Positions 45,826 to 55,579 of a stretch of DNA of 64,000 nt are shown here, piece after piece. Source of the stretch: Dendrobium chrysotoxum (lineage: Eukaryota > Streptophyta > Magnoliopsida > Asparagales > Orchidaceae); assembly GCA_019925795.1 (NCBI GenBank), contig CM034312.1:84881528-84945527 (forward strand), given 5' to 3'. The stretch's first letter is position 1. Each line of letters begins with the position of its first letter. The translations under genes were made by a program, and so were the position numbers. The notes beneath the pieces were generated by a model. That model was given only the letters and a program-made list of their open reading frames with translations. It searched no databases and was not told where the DNA came from.

Positions 45826-48800
45826 TTAGGATGTATGAAAAGATTTGATGGAATTAATCTCTACAAATCCTAAAAGTGGGAGCTTCATGGTTTTTTTTTT
45901 ATGAACCTCTTCTAATAATTTCTCAGAGCATGGATCAGAAAACAGCACCTGTATCCGAGTGCAAATCTCTACCACTTCACCAATAGGCGCCCAATCACCG
46001 AAGTTCCTTTCAATGAACTGATATGCAACACCTCCTCTTCCACTTCTAATTATAAACATCCCTCCTTTGATTCCACCTTCTCCTTTAAAATTTTGATCGA
46101 ATCCAGTAGCTTTGGCAGCCTTGTAATTGGCTCTTGCATGAGAATTCAAAATAAAACCTGTTAAAAACTTGTCTTTGAGTAGCTGTCCACCTCCTAGAGC
46201 TTTGAAAAATCCCATGGTTTGGTCTACAACAACAAGCCCACCCCAATACCGAGGCCAAAATTCTATCACCTGAAACATCAATAATGAATAAACTTTGATG
46301 TTTATGAAGAAAACATAATTGAAAACCCTAAATCAGTGTAGCAGAAATCACCTCAGATTCAATCTGTTCATGTAGAACAGCAACAAGTTGAAATCCTAAC
46401 GCATCAAATATAGGTTTCCTTGAATACAACTGATGAGCTTCAGCTCTGCACATAATGCACCTAAACACAAGAACATCTAAGAATTTAGTTGCAGGAAGAA
46501 CAAAAGAAGTTTAGAAACATACTTGGCTACAAAGAATATAACTAGTTAGTACCCAGGGCGTCGAATACACAACAGAACTGTTGCCTTATTATTCCATAAA
46601 TCTGAAGCTTTCATAGGTGGAGCTTTATTTTCCAGAAGACGTTGGACGCCAACTTTATACTCTGGAGTCAGCTTCTGCACTGAAATATTTGCTATTGAAG
46701 AATGTGAAGCAACATCATTCACAATTGGTGGTGGCTGAATCCAACCGCATAGTCGTGGATAAGCTGGTTTAGAAGCAACAATTCCCTTAAATACATGACC
46801 ATCATTGAGCTTCAGGTCTAAAACAGCTTTAGCAGTGGGTGGATCATAGTTGGGATTTAACTTTAAGTGAGACTTAAGGCTGTGTAAGCTCCCTTTGCTA
46901 GAATTATGTTCACTCCAATTGCTTGTCTCAGTGACGTTATTTTCCCTTGCAGGAGGAACACACGAACTCGGCTTTGGATTACTATAACCATTTTCTCTGT
47001 TGACAAAGCGAGAAACATGGCCTTTCTTCATGCCGAATCGAGAGGAGAGAGAAACGGTTGTCATGCTCAGAAGCTCATTTAGTGTCGCTTTAGAGGCTTC
47101 CATCCTATCAGCATATTGCATCAAGGATCTGTCATGTAAGTATGTTCTAAGCTCCAACGCTTCCTAGAAACTCAAATTATGAAATATGTTTAGTTCTTGT
47201 GAGTTTACCTTTTTTTTAGTCAAAACTTAAATTGAAAACTTTTGATCTACTGAAAATACTATAGGGATATGAGAAAGTCATTTATTTTTTCAATGATATT
47301 AATTTGTTATCAATACCATTTATGTTTTCTATTTAGAAATATGAATTAAGAGGTTTTTTAAACTTTAGTTTTTTTATACATTATATGATGTTTGGGTCTT
47401 AAAATTTGAATGATTGGAGCATTAGTTAAGTCTTAAGGAGGGAAGACGTGGAGGAAAGGAAGAGAAATGAGATGCAAAATGAAAAATTTAAGATGTTGAA
47501 TAAATAAATACTCTAATATTTGTGCAATATTATTAATTGAAGGGGTGCAATTGCCCCGCTCATGTCTCCAACAGTAGATTGTCCTCTTATTGTGATGAGA
47601 TCATATTCACATAACGGTTAGGAAAGGCATCCAAAAAAAAAAAAGGCATCCCAAGGTATGTAAACAGTTTTACATCAAGCGCTGCATAGTACCATTTTGC
47701 AAGAAGTACCAATTTTTGTAATATGCAGGATCATTAGCTTTGAGAGCCCTCTTCTGTAGAATACCATTGATCTTTCTCTCTCTATCTATATCAAAAAATT
47801 CCCGCTAGGGACATCCATCAAGGAGAAGAACACTGTATCTCTCATCATACCATTCATTAGTTATCATATAAATTATACTTTTAATGATAGTTAGTTAAGC
47901 TTGCATATAGTCTGCACTGTCTGAAACGCCAAGGGCTACCAGAGTTGCAAAGCTTGAGGATCGTCCATGCATGCCAACTTTAAGCAGCAGAAAGCGTCTT
48001 TGGTGAACCTCCGTAGTCTTAGTTAGGGGCAGATTGATAATTCTATGTACTATTAGAATAGTTTTATATTGGCTCATCAAAAGAAAATTCCCAAATTTTT
48101 GTGTGAGAAAATCAAGGGCTGTTTGGTTGGGTCTTAAGCAAAGCTTTGCCAAGATAAATCAAGTCAGGTGATGGCAGGCTTAAGTCTTAAGCGGAGTTAG
48201 TTTAATTAGTTGGAGAAAAAGATAAGTTACTGTAAACTGAGATAAATTGAGAAAAAAGTGTTGCATTTGCATTGGCTCTGCTTCAAGATATTGTTATGCT
48301 GATCTTCATTTAAATTCATGATTGTTATAATCATCATTACATTTACATTTTAAAATTAAGTTCTCCTCTTAGTAAATCAGCTTTTTGGAATATTAGATCA
48401 CTATGATAAAGGTCATGATATCAAGCCAAAATGCAACCAACCACTTTTTATTAGTTTATCTTGGTTTACATTATCTTTTCTTTTGCTCCAACTAACTGAG
48501 TTAACCTCTCCATCCGATCCCCCAAGCATTGATAAAGAAGGCTTAAAATTGGTTGTCTTAAGGTATGTCAAAATGGGTTATTTGGCTGGGCTTAGAGGCT
48601 TAAGTTGACACTTAAGCTTGACTTGCATCCCAGCCCGAATAATCCCTTAGGGAAAACACTTGTTTGCTTCAGCTTATTTAGTGGCGTAAGTTTGCTTAAG
48701 CTAAAAATAATTGCTAAACATAATTTTAGGGCCTTTTATAAGCTCATTTAAACTAAGCTCATATGCTCTTTGCTTACAGAAAAAAGTTGGATTAAGCTAA

Positions 48801-51467
48801 GAAGGGTTGCAAACTTTTTTCTTTCTCTTCTCAGTTCAAAGCAGGGTTGCAAACTTGCTTAGAAGCTCGGTATGGCTTAGGGCTTGGGTTCTTCACCTTC
48901 CTCGAGGGTTCTCTTCTTTCGTTAGTTGTCTATTTTTTCTCTCTACATCAAGTCGAAGGGTTTGTAAGTGCTTCTCTTTTCACCCCTAGCACTAACTCAT
49001 TTTTCTCTTTTCACACACTTTTCTGGCCACCTCATTCTGTCATTGAATGTCCATTTAATAACTTTTTCACCATATCCCTATTCTCTATCTCCTTTCCTTT
49101 CATTCTGCTCTCAGAATTTGAGCAACTGCTCTCAGAATTTGAGCAAAAAATATCTCCGCATAAATTACTCATCCCAATTAGAGAGAGCTCTCAATTAAAG
49201 AGCTTGCTCATATCTACATGTTAGGCATTCACTTTATCCAAAAGCATTTCATAAATGTTCTTTTGCATATAGCCTCTTGCATAAGGAAATTATTACAGAG
49301 ATGGATTCTAAACATTATTAAAATCATTAGGTTCCATCTTCTAGAATTTATGGGGTATACCCTTAGTCAAAACAGTAAAGAAAGCTTTGCCTATGATGAT
49401 TTAGCAGGCCTGTGTTACTAAGGATAAATTCTTGACTTAGCAACAACATGGTTTTTGCACCCCTTAGGATATATGTTTGTATCCCTTAGAGTGTATTGAT
49501 GTCTTAAATTGCATAGTGATGCATTATATATAATCATACTCATTCAATTGAAAATTGATGCACACCATTGGATGCGTCGATGCCTTAAACACATCTTACA
49601 TTCTATTTACCATTTATATCCTTCGGGTGAAATTAGTATAACCCTTAGGATTGGTGCCTTACCATGCCTTCAGTTTTATTATATAGCAATCAATGTCTTG
49701 GCATGTTTTTTTGATGCATTTATATATTCTATGGTATCTTAATAAGCTTATTGAGATAAAGGCTCAATTAATCCCCTTCTAATTGACCAAAACCAATTTG
49801 ATTTTGCCCAATTCCTTGATCATATTGTCGGATTTATCAGTTTCTTGTATGATATAACACAATCTGAGATTTTTGATAGGAAATACTCGAGTTGGCAAGT
49901 AATCCAAGAGGAAATACTTGAGTTCACAAGCAATCCTAGCAATAATTGGTCAAAACAGCGAGAATAATATGAAAATCTGGATGAAATCAATCCAAAAACG
50001 ATAGATTGCAATAGTGGAATCAAAGCAAAACAAACACAAAGCAAGATACAATTGATCCTCTATTCGAGAGGAGGATCGTTCTCTCCCAATTTCTAGATTA
50101 TAAATCTAGAGCACAAGACGTCAAGGAAGACTCCAAGAGAACAACTCAAATCATGCATGCCCTAACCCTAGCCTCCTCTTCTCTTTTAATACAGATCTTC
50201 CCAATAAAAACCAATAAAAAGTTTCTTAAAATAAACCAATATTCAAATAGTTTCCCTATGCAAATCCCGCCCCCTTCTCTCTCTCTCTCTTTGCCGCCCT
50301 AGGGGGAACCACATGCTTGGGCGGCATTCAAAGGAGGAAGCTGCCTCCTATAGGTTTGAACTGGCCCCATCTAGGCCGGTTTGGACGGTTCTGGCCGAAC
50401 CGTTACAGTTTTTTTTTTGGTTGAAGGCCGGATTTTAGTAAATGTGAATATCATAAATTTTATTCAGATAGGCTTTAATAAATCTTGATGATGGAACTGC
50501 TTGATTGTCCAACTCTTAAATCCAACTAAATATCTGTACTATTTCGTTGCAGATTAGAAGATTTAAGGGATTTAAAGAGATTTTGTAAATCCATCTGAAG
50601 TAAATTACTTAAATCCATAAATCTTAAATTAAATCCAAGATTCATCAAATTCTGTGAAATCCAAGATTTCCTTTATACTGGATTTAAAAACCCCTTATCA
50701 TGCAACGGAAAATTTCTAAGCTAAAATCAGCTTAAATTGAAACTGGAAACCAAAAAACCAGTTCAAAAGTTGTTTGCTAGGGATCTAATATTTTGAAAAT
50801 AAAGCCAAGTGGGAGATTTAAATTCATTTCTAAAAGTTTTGCCCTATTTTAAGGATTGTCTAGCAGTGATCTTGCTTGATTTTGCAAATTTTACCCCAAG
50901 GAGTATTTTCATCATTTTCAATAGCTCCTGGGTAATTAATATCCCAAAATATTTATGCAGTATTTTTTGCTTTATTTATAAGTAGTTTTGTTGTACTCAA
51001 GCAAGCTCGACTGGACTCTATTTATTTATTTATAAAAAGGACAAAGCAACAAAACTGAAATCTTGGATCCAAAAAATGTCTTTTGCCCTCCATAGCTCTC
51101 AAATAGTTTTATCAGTAAAAGAAAACTGAGAAATATTTTTTCTCATGCATCTACGGCTTCATTTGGGGGCGGCTTTCTTAATGCTTTCTAAAATAACTTT
51201 TTGGTACAAAATTTTTTATAAATTTTCATACTAAAAAGCTGCTTTAAAAAACAGTAAAAAGCTGTCCCAAACGAAGCTTAAATATGACAAAATAAATTGA
51301 GAATTGAATCCAACCTTCTGCTGCTGTGTCAATTTAAGCAATTCCATATCCTCCATATCTATCATCTTCAGTGTTGGCACATCATCCCATCCCGCTGCTA
51401 CAAATTTAGGAATTAGCCCGCTCAGAACTCCATCACCCACAAACTCCTCTATTGCAAATGATGCCAT
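45826..51467 (-). CDS. SAM domain plus PRXL2-type peroxiredoxin-like protein, four coding exons
   Basis: Coding exons on the minus strand: 51467-51315, 47163-46553, 46460-46352 and 46269-45826. All junctions are GT-AG and keep frame, giving about 438 residues. Residues 9-75 form a SAM domain split by intron 1 (LIPKFVAAGWDDVPTLKMID, LKLTQQQK then EALELRTYLHDRSLMQYADR). A low-complexity linker follows. Residues about 240-400 match the PRXL2/AhpC-TSA_2 family: VLLCIRRPGCIMCRAEA with CxxC at 256 and 259, split by intron 2, then FDALGFQLVAVLHEQ and GFILNSHARANYKAAK. Family members are thioredoxin-fold redox proteins. SAM domains mediate protein or RNA contacts, so a scaffolded redox role is inference. 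No transit peptide is obvious. Intron 1 is 4.15 kb with a solo LTR. A 5' untranslated exon is likely, since ATTAG precedes AGGAAGAATCAATG. I chose this ATG because it precedes a complete SAM fold. Confidence 0.88.
47164..49873 (-). other. Intron 1 of SAM-PRXL2, left part
   Basis: AT-rich intron sequence. It includes a segment at 48110-48800 with several copies of GGCTTAAG/CTTAAG and GGGCTTAGAGGCTTAAG, probably old transposon material. Open frames at 48807-49224 are pyrimidine-rich artefacts. Confidence 0.5.
49874..50407 (-). mobile_element. Solo LTR in intron 1, 534 bp
   Basis: It begins TGATAGGAAATACTCGAG and ends GAACCGTTACA. Flanks ATTTT and GTTTT agree at 4 of 5 bases. It is related to the LTR at 28378-28834. 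No internal retrotransposon sequence is present. Confidence 0.7.
50408..51154 (-). other. Intron 1 of SAM-PRXL2, right part
   Basis: AT-rich intron sequence with several AAATCC/GGATTT-type repeats at 50460-50690. No other feature is seen. Confidence 0.45.
51155..51278. mobile_element. Tourist-like element at the end of intron 1 sequence, 124 bp
   Basis: GGCTTCATTTGGGGGCGGC ... GCTGTCCCAAACGAAGCT with TAC on the left and TAA on the right. It lies 37 bases from the 5' splice site of SAM-PRXL2 intron 1 (at 51315). Confidence 0.75.
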
Positions 51468-51484
51468 TGATTCTTCCTCTAATT

Positions 51485-51885
51485 CAGTAAGCTTGTGTTA
51501 GGCACAGGAAAAAGAAAAACCATTCTTTTTGCAGTTTTGAAAAAAATTCTGTGCAAAATAACAGAAGCTGGAAGCTGAGAACTTGGAAGATGGATAAAGC
51601 TTTTACCTTAGACTGTTGCAGAAAAAAAAGATAATTTCTTCTGAAACTTCTTGAGATTCCTGAATCAAAATGACTCAAATTCCATAAGCTTGTGTAAGGC
51701 ACCAAAACAAAAAAAAAATCAATTGTTTTGCAGTTCTGAAAAAAAATTCTGTGCAAAATAAGAGAAGCTGGAAGCTGAAAACTTGGAAGATGGATAAAGA
51801 TTTTACCTTGGAACTGTTACAGAAAAGAAGAAAACTTTCTTCTCAAATCTCTCGGAGAGATTCCTGAATCCAAAGGACTCACCTG
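51485..51885 (-). repeat. Tandem duplication of about 195 bp upstream of the SAM-PRXL2 start
   Basis: Unit 1 (about 51490-51683) and unit 2 (about 51688-51885) share AAGCTTGTGT, GCAGTT.TGAAAAAAATTCTG, GAGAAGCTGGAAGCTGA and ACTTGGAAGATGGATAAAG. Each unit carries a minus-strand AAGGTAAAA that resembles a 5' splice donor. The likely 5' untranslated exon or promoter of the gene is therefore duplicated. Confidence 0.75.
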
Positions 51886-52225
51886 CTCCCCTCTTTTAGA
51901 AAGGGTGAATTGCAATACAAAGAGCAGGATTTGTTGAAGAAAATACAAAAAAAAAAGTCAATTGCAAAGAAGATAATCGTAGAATTTGAATAGTAACCTG
52001 AACGGATGTTATTAGATTTGTTTTTGAAAGGGAAAGGCTTTATTTGATTGGAGGCGTTTTCTGCTAACTTGACCTATTCCAAATCAATGAATAAATTATT
52101 TCATTAATATTTCATTTTCATTGTTTAGAGTCTGCTGAATCTGACTTTCGGCCTTCTTTATTTGCCAAATGGCTTCACTTAGGCATTTACCTTCAGATTT
52201 GTGGGCACTATGGGACACAATTCAC
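51886..52225. other. 5' flank of SAM-PRXL2
   Basis: Mixed sequence with TTTGAAAGGG and AT-rich parts. It probably contains the promoter on the minus strand, but no clear TATA box can be assigned. Confidence 0.35.
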
Positions 52226-52228
52226 TTA

Positions 52229-52526
52229 GGGCATCTCCAACCGAAAATCTCATTTTTCACTCTAAAATGCAGTGAAACTCAAAAATGCCGTGATTCATCT
52301 CCAATCGAACTCCATTTTTCGCACTTTTGCGAAGATAACCGTCTTTCTCCTCTTTCGCGCGTTTCTTCTGCAAATCCGATTGAGACAGAAAAATTGCGTA
52401 GGTGAACAGTGCGACGCCAATATTGGCGTCGCACTGTTCACCCCTACCGATTAGCGATTTTTTGTCGTTCGAATGGAGCAAACCAGCTACGCCTTACAAT
52501 CGTCTGGAGTCAGGCTAGAGACACCC
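52229..52526. mobile_element. Tourist-like element with a perfect 42-bp palindrome, 298 bp
   Basis: TTA | GGGCATCTCCAACCG ... CTAGAGACACCC | TTA. At 52401-52442 GGTGAACAGTGCGACGCCAA and its exact mirror form a 42-bp palindrome with no loop. The family is shared with 16732-16945. Confidence 0.8.
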
Positions 52527-52821
52527 TTAGGCATTTTCATTGTTTGTTTGTTCTCAGTGGAAGGAGTTTGTATAAGAATTGTATGAGGAAATTGTCTCAT
52601 TCCAAAATTACACTTGAATTGGGGTGATCGATTTGGGTGTGTAGTTGTGAGGGTTTTACAAATATTAAAATAAATAAAATTGGCTAATAAAAATCAACCA
52701 GTTAGGTTAACAAATCACAACAAATCTGTATGGGTAGCATTATTCCAACCAAGATGTGATGAACAATTCCAACACATATATTTAAAGAGCATAGCTCAGA
52801 CTTAATAAATCAATTGATTAA
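52527..52821. other. Intergenic, no feature seen
   Basis: Short AT-rich spacer between miniature elements. Confidence 0.4.
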
Positions 52822-52910
52822 GGCTTTATTTCGGACAATTTATGTTTTTAAAAGTTATTTTTTCAACCACAGTTTTAAATATGCTTTTCAAAAAACAGCT
52901 TTTTAAAGAT
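52822..52910. mobile_element. Half of a Tourist-like element
   Basis: After TAA it starts GGCTTTATTTCGGACAAT but lacks the matching right end before the next element begins, so it is truncated. Confidence 0.5.
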
Positions 52911-52913
52911 TAA

Positions 52914-53105
52914 GGTTTCATTTTGGACAGATTTCTTACTGCTTTGTAAAACTGTTGTAAAGAAAGTAACTTTTTAAAGCTGTTGTAGAAAATGGCTTTC
53001 TAGAATAATTTTTTTTTGAAAGCAGTGAAAATACAATGACCAACACATAAATTGTGATTACAGTCTGAAAAACAAAGTATTAAGAAAGCTGTCCTAAACG
53101 AAGCC
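52914..53105. mobile_element. Tourist-like element, 192 bp
   Basis: TAA | GGTTTCATTTTGGACAG ... GCTGTCCTAAACGAAGCC | TAA. The right TAA lies inside the 8-bp duplication of the hAT-like element that follows. Confidence 0.75.
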
Positions 53106-53109
53106 TAAA

Positions 53110-53944
53110 CAAGGCTGCAAACAGATCGAGTCGAGTTGAGTATGTGTGTGTTCCTGTTTGAGTTCGTTTATTATCAGCTTGTTCAAGTTCGGTTCGAGTT
53201 TGAATCGAGCTTTTTTGTTTGTTTTCAAGCTTGGTTCGTTTAAATTAATGGGTGTTCATATTTGATTCATGTTCGGTTAATTTTGTACTTATCGAGCTTT
53301 AAACAAACAAGCTTTATCGAGCTATAAACAATCTCTACTTTTGGATGTACATTTACTTAACAAACAAGTTTTATCGAGCCTTCTAACAAGCAATTTCATT
53401 GAGCCTATTCGTGAACATATCAAGCTAAGTTTTTTAAACTATCAAACAAGCTTGTTCACGAACATATCTAATGAGTATTCTTAAGCTATCAAATGAGTCC
53501 GTTCATAAACATATCTAATTAGTATTTTTGAGCTACCAAATGAGCTCGTTCACGAACAAACGATCTATGATTCATCTTTTATTTGTTCAAAGAGGGGGTT
53601 GTTCGCAATTTAGGTGGATGTGGAAATTAAAAATAAATTATTAAATGATTTTAGATGGGATTAATAAAAAAATTTATTAAATTTAACTATATATATATTT
53701 TAAAACTTTCTAATCGAGCTTCTTAGTCAAGCATTAATCGAGCTGGTTCATGAGCGTTAAACGATACTGTTCATGAACGTGAATGAACCAAATGTCAAGT
53801 TGTTCATGCTCGTTTATTTATCTATCGAGTATTTATCAAAAGTGTTCAAGCTCATTCCTTTATCTTATTAAACGAATATGAACGAGCTCTTATCGAGCTA
53901 AGGCACGAGTAGCTTTTCGAACGCTTGGTTCATTTGCAACCCTA
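53110..53944. mobile_element. hAT-like non-autonomous element, 835 bp
   Basis: The left end CAAGGCTGCAAAC and right end GTTCATTTGCAACCCTA are inverted, with mostly transitions between them. It is flanked by the perfect 8-bp duplication AGCCTAAA (53102-53109 and 53945-53952). The interior is rich in TCGAGC, AACAAGCTT and GTTCACGAAC. No transposase. Confidence 0.8.
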
Positions 53945-54057
53945 AGCCTAAATTTTTTAAAAAGCTATGTAAAAGTTGTTATCCGAACATATATATTTTT
54001 TTATTGATTGTTTTTTCTAACACAAATTAGTCAAAAACTCCATCAAACAAAGCCTAA

Positions 54058-54256
54058 GAATTCGTTTGGGATGGCTACAATTTTTTATAGCGGTTGTAAA
54101 AATATTGTGAGAAAAGTAACTTTTTTGAAAGTTATTGTAGAAAGCTTATTTTTTGTACAAAAAATTCTTGAAAGCAAAGAAAAAGTTGTAGTCAAACAAA
54201 AATTACGATTGTGATCTTCAAAGCAAAGTCATAAGAAAGCTATCCAAAACGAAACC
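54058..54256. mobile_element. Tourist-like element, 199 bp
   Basis: TAA | GAATTCGTTTGGGATGG ... GCTATCCAAAACGAAACC | TAA, same family as the others but with longer internal sequence. Confidence 0.7.
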
Positions 54257-54621
54257 TAAATCATCTATAATACTTTCTTTGTGCTTTGATAGCCCAATTG
54301 ATCTCCCATTTTGTCTCCTTTTTTGGCTTCAATCTCTCCTATGCCTTTGGACTCATAATGCCTCATTCTCCCTTCTTAAATTGTTGTTGTGGAGAAGATA
54401 AAAAATAAAATAAAATGAATGCTCTGCTTTTAATGAATGAGTCAACTTATGATTTGAGGAATTGTTCAAAGTTAGACAATTAGATACATGCGTGGAAGTA
54501 TGTTGAGCTGTTCATTGACTTTTGCTTTGATTAATAAGATTTATTCTTCATATTTAAGAGTTGTTTGCTATCCTATTTTTGAAAGGAATTAAATAATTTT
54601 TTGCTTAAATTTCAACAACCA
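54257..54621. other. Intergenic, no feature seen
   Basis: AT-rich spacer without recognisable structure. Confidence 0.4.
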
Positions 54622-55013
54622 GGAGTTGGGTTAACCCATTTAAGAAATTGGTTGGGTTCGAGTCCGGAATTCCGAGCCGTTTATTAAACGGGTTTAGTTT
54701 GGGTTGATCCATCAACTCGATTTTGACCTGAAATGATTTGTTTAAATTATTTTTCTTCTTAAAACTTTTTTATGTATTGATTTGATTGTTTTATTTTTTT
54801 ATTAATTAATCTAAAATCTATTATTAAGAAGTAAAAAAAAAATTTTAATTCAAAATGAATTATCGGGTCGGATTCTAATCATTTGAGTTGCTAGCTGGTT
54901 GTGTTTATGTTCGTATTTTTTACCTGTTTATTAAATGTGTTGGATTCGGGTTGACTGAATTTATGTTGGGTTGAACCCGAACCCAACCCTTTGACCCATT
55001 TTGACATCCCTTC
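54622..55013. mobile_element. hAT-like remnant, about 390 bp
   Basis: The right end GACCCATTTTGACATCCC and internal GGGTTCGGGT/AACCCGAACCCAACC repeats match a common plant hAT-derived class (TIR like GGGTGTCAAAATGGGTC). The left end (CAGGAGTTGGGTTAACCC) is degraded, so boundaries are approximate. Confidence 0.55.
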
Positions 55014-55579
55014 TGTTTGGCATGTGAGCACGCACGTGTATACTCTCATTATTTACACCTAACTCTACCCATTATTTTCTTAGCTAATATTCTCCCCCAC
55101 AAGTCACCTCAAATCAAAATGCATGCTCTGATGGTGCATTATGGGATGATATAGTAGATCTTATTTTTAATTAAATTTTATCAAATTTTGTGAAAATTTA
55201 ATCCTTCATAAAAAATACAAGATAAATAAGGATGATAGATAATACATAAAAAAATTTAAAAGTCTAATTGTATTCACATATTTCTCCAATAAAAAAATTT
55301 CAAATGTATGCACCTTATCATCAACATCCCATATATTTAATTCTAAATAATTTGAAAATCTATTATTTTTAAATATTAATTTGATAATAAATTATAATTA
55401 TTATATATGGGATTATTTAATTAAAATTTTGGAAACATGTATGCCATTAATTTTAGTTAATAGAAAATAAAAATATTAAAAATTAATTTGATAATAAATT
55501 ATAATTATTATATTAGAAAAAAAATCATATTTGGATAATAAGCATATAATAGAGATGAATGATCTCTACCGCTTGAAAT
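55014..55579. other. 5' flank of the PPR gene, AT-rich, with a 32-bp direct repeat
   Basis: ATTAATTTGATAATAAATTA plus TAATTATTATAT occurs at 55375-55406 and again at 55482-55513. Very AT-rich. TATA-like sequences are too many to choose one. Confidence 0.5.

Noticed and set aside
48807..49224. Overlapping 60-125-codon frames in intron 1 of SAM-PRXL2
   Set aside because: Pyrimidine-rich DNA gives Ser/Phe/Leu runs; three overlapping frames are open, which points to composition rather than coding.
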